A stretch of DNA of 25,343 nt from VRUE01 sp036403515. Its GTDB lineage: Bacteria > Actinomycetota > Thermoleophilia > Solirubrobacterales > 70-9. Below, in pieces: positions 23,149 to 25,343 of this stretch. How positions within the stretch are numbered: position 1 is the stretch's first letter; every line of letters starts with the position of its first letter. Under the pieces are notes generated by a model. The model was given only the letters and a program-made list of their open reading frames with translations, had not been told where the DNA came from and made no database searches. Location of the stretch: assembly GCA_036403515.1 (NCBI GenBank), contig DASWQV010000008.1, positions 1 through 25,343 of the forward strand, written 5' to 3'. Both the position numbers and the translations under genes were made by a program.

Positions 23149-24288
23149 TCACCTGGCCTCCCCCACGTTCTCGACCACCCAATCGATGCAGGCGGTCAAA
23201 GCCTCCACATCGGCTGGATCGACGGCCGGGAACATGCCCACCCGCAGCTGGTTGCGGCCCAGCTTGCGGTAGGGCTCGACATCGACGATGCCGTTGGCGC
23301 GCAAGGTTGCGGCGATCACGGCGGCGTCGACGGAGTCCTCGAAGTCGATCGTGCCGACGACCAGCGAGCGCTTGGCTGGATCGGCGACGAAGGGCATCGC
23401 GAAGCCGGAGTCCTCGGCCCAGCCGTAGAGATGTCCCGATGAGGCCGAGGTCCGCTCCACACACCAATCGAGGCCACCGCCGGCCAGCATCCACTCGATC
23501 TGGTCGGCGAGCAGGATCAAGGTGGCGAGCGCAGGCGTGTTGTAGGTCTGCTCCTTGCGGGAGTTGTCGAGCGCCGTTTTCAGCGAAAGGAAGCCGGGCT
23601 GCCAGCGGTTCGGGGCGCCGTCGAGCTGCTCGATCCGCTCGATCGCGGCGGGGCTGAGCAGGGCCAGCCAGAGGCCGCCGTCCGAGGCGAAGCCCTTCTG
23701 CGGGGCGAAGTAGTAGGCATCAGCCTGGGAGACGTCGACGGGCAGGCCGGCGGCACCCGACGTGGCGTCGATGAGTACGAGGGCGTCGCCGGCGCCCTCG
23801 GGCCGAGCGACCGGAACCATCACCCCGGTCGATGTCTCGTTGTGGGCCCAGGCGATCGCGTCGGCGGCGGGGTCCGCAATCGGCGCCGGGGCGTCGCCGG
23901 GGTCGGCCTCGACCAGGATCGGCTCGGCCAGGAAAGGCGCCCCGGCCGTCGCCTTGGCGAACTTCTGCGAGAACTCGCCGTAGGTCAGGTGCAGGGCGCG
24001 CTCGCGCACCAGCCAGGCGGCGGCGGCGTCCCAGAAGGCCGTGGTGCCGCCGTTGCCAAGCACGACCTCGTAGCCCTCGGCCGCCCCGAAAAGCTCGACG
24101 AGCCCCGCCCGCACCCGACCGACGAGGTCGCGGACCGGCGCCTGCCGATGCGAAGTGCCCATCAACTCCGACTGCTCGGCGAGCTTCGCCAGGGCCTCCG
24201 GCCGAACCTTCGAGGGGCCGCAGCCGAAGCGACCGTCGGCGGGCTTGAGCTCGGCGGGGATCTGGACGGTGGCGGTTGAGGGAGTCAC
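23149..24288 (-). CDS. serC: phosphoserine aminotransferase (actinobacterial type)
   Basis: Second step of serine synthesis, PLP-dependent. The 379-residue protein begins IPAELKPADGRFGCGPSKVRPE. The PLP lysine is K198 in YYFAPQKGFASDGG, and WAHNETSTGV (147-156) follows the family pattern of mycobacterial SerC. The GTG at 24288 was chosen because the homologous start lies right after it; the longer frame to 24369 overlaps the divergent cupin gene. No Shine-Dalgarno is seen. A -10-like TAACCT lies about ten bases upstream. Confidence 0.93.
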   Translation of the reverse strand: MTPSTATVQIPAELKPADGRFGCGPSKVRPEALAKLAEQSELMGTSHRQAPVRDLVGRVRAGLVELFGAAEGYEVVLGNGGTTAFWDAAAAWLVRERALHLTYGEFSQKFAKATAGAPFLAEPILVEADPGDAPAPIADPAADAIAWAHNETSTGVMVPVARPEGAGDALVLIDATSGAAGLPVDVSQADAYYFAPQKGFASDGGLWLALLSPAAIERIEQLDGAPNRWQPGFLSLKTALDNSRKEQTYNTPALATLILLADQIEWMLAGGGLDWCVERTSASSGHLYGWAEDSGFAMPFVADPAKRSLVVGTIDFEDSVDAAVIAATLRANGIVDVEPYRKLGRNQLRVGMFPAVDPADVEALTACIDWVVENVGEAR

Positions 24289-24342
24289 GGGAGGCGACAG
24301 GTTATTGACCGCCGCGGGTGGACCTCGCGCAGGGTCGCCGCA

Positions 24343-24348
24343 TAAGCT
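24343..24348 (+). promoter_or_regulatory. -10 element of the cupin gene (leaderless spacing)
   Basis: TAAGCT is followed by seven bases and then the ATG, with no Shine-Dalgarno. The expected transcript start is at or next to the A of ATG. Confidence 0.4.
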
Positions 24349-24355
24349 CCTGGCC

Positions 24356-24760
24356 ATGAACGAGACCACAACGCAGGCGACGAAAGGCGACGGCTACGCC
24401 GTCGCGAATCTCAGCGACCTCGGCGACGGCCCGGGATTTCGCAAGATCCGCAAGGAGCTGGGCGTCACCGCGTTCGGCGTCAACGCGATCGTGCTGCCTC
24501 CCTCCTACTCGACCGGCAGCCATTACCACGACGAACAGGAGGAGCTCTACTTCCTGCACAGCGGCAAGGTGGCGATCGAGTTCGGCGACGGCACCAAGCA
24601 CGAGCTCGAGCCGGGCGGCCTCGCCTGGGTCGATGCGTCGACCGTCCGCAAGCTGCACAACCTCAGCGACTCAGAGGACGCGGTCTACGTGATCGTCGGC
24701 GGCAAGGACGGCTACGTCGGGCGGGACGGCAAGCTCGCCGAGGGTGAGACGCACCGCTAA
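24356..24760 (+). CDS. small single-domain cupin protein
   Basis: A 134-residue cupin_2 protein. The first motif GSHYHDEQEELYFLHSG gives HxH and the downstream Glu of the usual metal site, and HN in RKLHNLS gives the third histidine. No other domain or signal peptide is present. The ATG at 24356 was chosen because the earlier open frame runs through divergent serC. The function is not assignable: candidates are a small-molecule isomerase, a dioxygenase-like enzyme or a binding protein. It lies back to back with serC. Confidence 0.87.
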   Translation: MNETTTQATKGDGYAVANLSDLGDGPGFRKIRKELGVTAFGVNAIVLPPSYSTGSHYHDEQEELYFLHSGKVAIEFGDGTKHELEPGGLAWVDASTVRKLHNLSDSEDAVYVIVGGKDGYVGRDGKLAEGETHR

Positions 24761-24776
24761 AGCTTCAGGCGCAAGA

Positions 24777-24874
24777 GAGTCGGGTCCCCCTTCCCCGGAG
24801 ACCGTCGCGCAGCTGGATCGTCCCGGCGCTTCGGATTGTGGTCGCCAAGCCTCCGGGGGAGGGGGACCCGACTC
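24777..24874. repeat. palindromic element A: 24-bp stem, conserved loop
   Basis: 24777-24800 pairs with 24851-24874 over 24 positions, with a single T/G mismatch (a wobble in RNA), around a 50-base loop. Read on the minus strand, the loop carries GCTTGG, CCACAATCCG and CAGCTGCGCGACGG in order. The same order is found in element B. It lies in the 3' intergenic region between the cupin gene and ilvC. Confidence 0.85.
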
Positions 24875-24911
24875 CCCGACCGTGCTCAGCGCTGCTCTTA
24901 AGCTTCGGAAA

Positions 24912-25012
24912 GGAGGTCCGGAGCCCCTCTCCATGAGGCTTGGGGCCCACAATCCGGGCTCCGGCCCCGATCTGCTGCGCAACGGCCTCATGGAGAGGGG
25001 CTCCGGACCTCC
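24912..25012. repeat. palindromic element B: perfect 28-bp stem, conserved loop
   Basis: 24912-24939 and 24985-25012 are exact reverse complements over 28 bases, with a 45-base loop. The loop carries GCTTGG, CCACAATCCG and TGCTGCGCAACGG on the plus strand, matching element A in inverted orientation, while the stem sequence is unrelated to that of A. It lies about 70 bases beyond the ilvC stop. Confidence 0.88.
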
Positions 25013-25013
25013 C

Positions 25014-25061
25014 ACGACCCAGCTGCGCGACGGCTTCATGGAGAGGGGCTGCCGGACCTCC
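25014..25061. repeat. partial third copy C (3' half of the element)
   Basis: ACGACCCAGCTGCGCGACGG (25014-25033) matches the loop end of element A at 19 of 20 positions. It is followed by a near copy of the element B right stem arm (one substitution, one inserted base). The left arm of B could pair with either B's own right arm or this one. Confidence 0.75.
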
Positions 25062-25079
25062 TACCGCTCAGAGTGGAGC

Positions 25080-25343
25080 TCAGAACTCCTGGTCGACCCA
25101 GGGCATCATGTCGCGGAGGTCCTTGCCGACCTTCTCGACCTGGTGTCCCTTGCCCTCCTCGCGCATTCGCGAGAGGTTCTCGCCGCCGGCCCGGTTCTCG
25201 GCGATCCACTCGCGGGCGAACTCACCCGACTGGATCTCACCGAGGATCTCCTTCATCGCCGCGCGGGACTCCTCGCCGATCACCCGTTTGCCGCGGGTCA
25301 TGTCGCCGTACTCGGCCGTGTTGGAGATCGAGTAGCGCATCCC
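25080..25343 (-). CDS. ilvC: ketol-acid reductoisomerase, C-terminal part (5' end beyond the right edge)
   Basis: The last 87 residues of class I IlvC, the NADPH enzyme that isomerises and reduces acetohydroxy acids for valine, leucine and isoleucine. The segment MRYSISNTAEYGD, then SGEFAREWIAEN and the terminal DLRDMMPWVDQEF, match the C-terminal knotted domain. The reading frame is open to the window edge, so the catalytic lysine and the nucleotide site lie outside. The leader region, where an attenuator might lie, is not visible. Confidence 0.95.
   Translation of the reverse strand, partial: GMRYSISNTAEYGDMTRGKRVIGEESRAAMKEILGEIQSGEFAREWIAENRAGGENLSRMREEGKGHQVEKVGKDLRDMMPWVDQEF

Noticed and set aside
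24777..25061. CRISPR array interpretation of the repeats
   Set aside because: There are only two and a half units, in inverted orientation, with paired stems and a conserved centre. No regular spacers and no cas genes.
24777..25061. Integron attC sites
   Set aside because: Here the loop is conserved and the stems vary. attC sites conserve their end boxes, and no integrase or cassette layout is visible.

Overview
The window is high-GC and shows an actinobacterial gene style: many GTG starts, start codons lying 6-9 bases after a -10 box, an actinobacterial-type SerC, AbiEi/DUF559 proteins, and XRE-cupin regulators. The set of families fits class Thermoleophilia (Solirubrobacterales and relatives). 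That placement is an inference from protein style and the partial 16S rRNA. No database comparison was made.

Layout. The left edge holds the 5' part of a 16S rRNA gene on the minus strand, with its leader, a boxA-like sequence and a promoter. That promoter overlaps the stop codon of tyrS, which lies just upstream in the same direction. A bifunctional penicillin-binding protein runs divergently from tyrS and converges on a 3-methyladenine DNA glycosylase. From there to about 10 kb a minus-strand run reads ilvE, cimA, DegT-type aminotransferase, argH, mpg. A plus-strand surface-like protein built of exact ten-residue repeats follows. A leucine block comes next on the minus strand: leuA, an AbiEi-like/DUF559 gene, an XRE-cupin regulator, leuC, leuD, a Tam-like methyltransferase and leuB. 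Beyond leuA are a plus-strand drug-type MFS transporter, a small secreted RTX-repeat protein, a quinone oxidoreductase, serA and serC, a plus-strand cupin protein, a 319-base region of large palindromes, and the 3' end of ilvC.

How the genes work together. leuA, leuCD, leuB, cimA, ilvE and ilvC cover most branched-chain amino-acid synthesis. CimA (citramalate synthase) lets LeuCD and LeuB also serve isoleucine synthesis from pyruvate. serA and serC supply serine.

Main discoveries. (1) leuA is preceded by a 19-codon leader peptide with four consecutive leucine codons. Three of those codons, plus the Phe codon before them, are complementary to the leuA Shine-Dalgarno sequence, so the sequence itself suggests leucine-dependent translational attenuation. 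(2) A weaker but similar leader ORF with isoleucine codons lies between ilvE and cimA. (3) The cupin-ilvC intergenic region holds two long hairpins with unrelated stems but a shared loop of about 49 bases, plus a third partial copy. This points to a conserved structured element. (4) A Tam-like methyltransferase is translationally coupled to leuD inside the leu operon.
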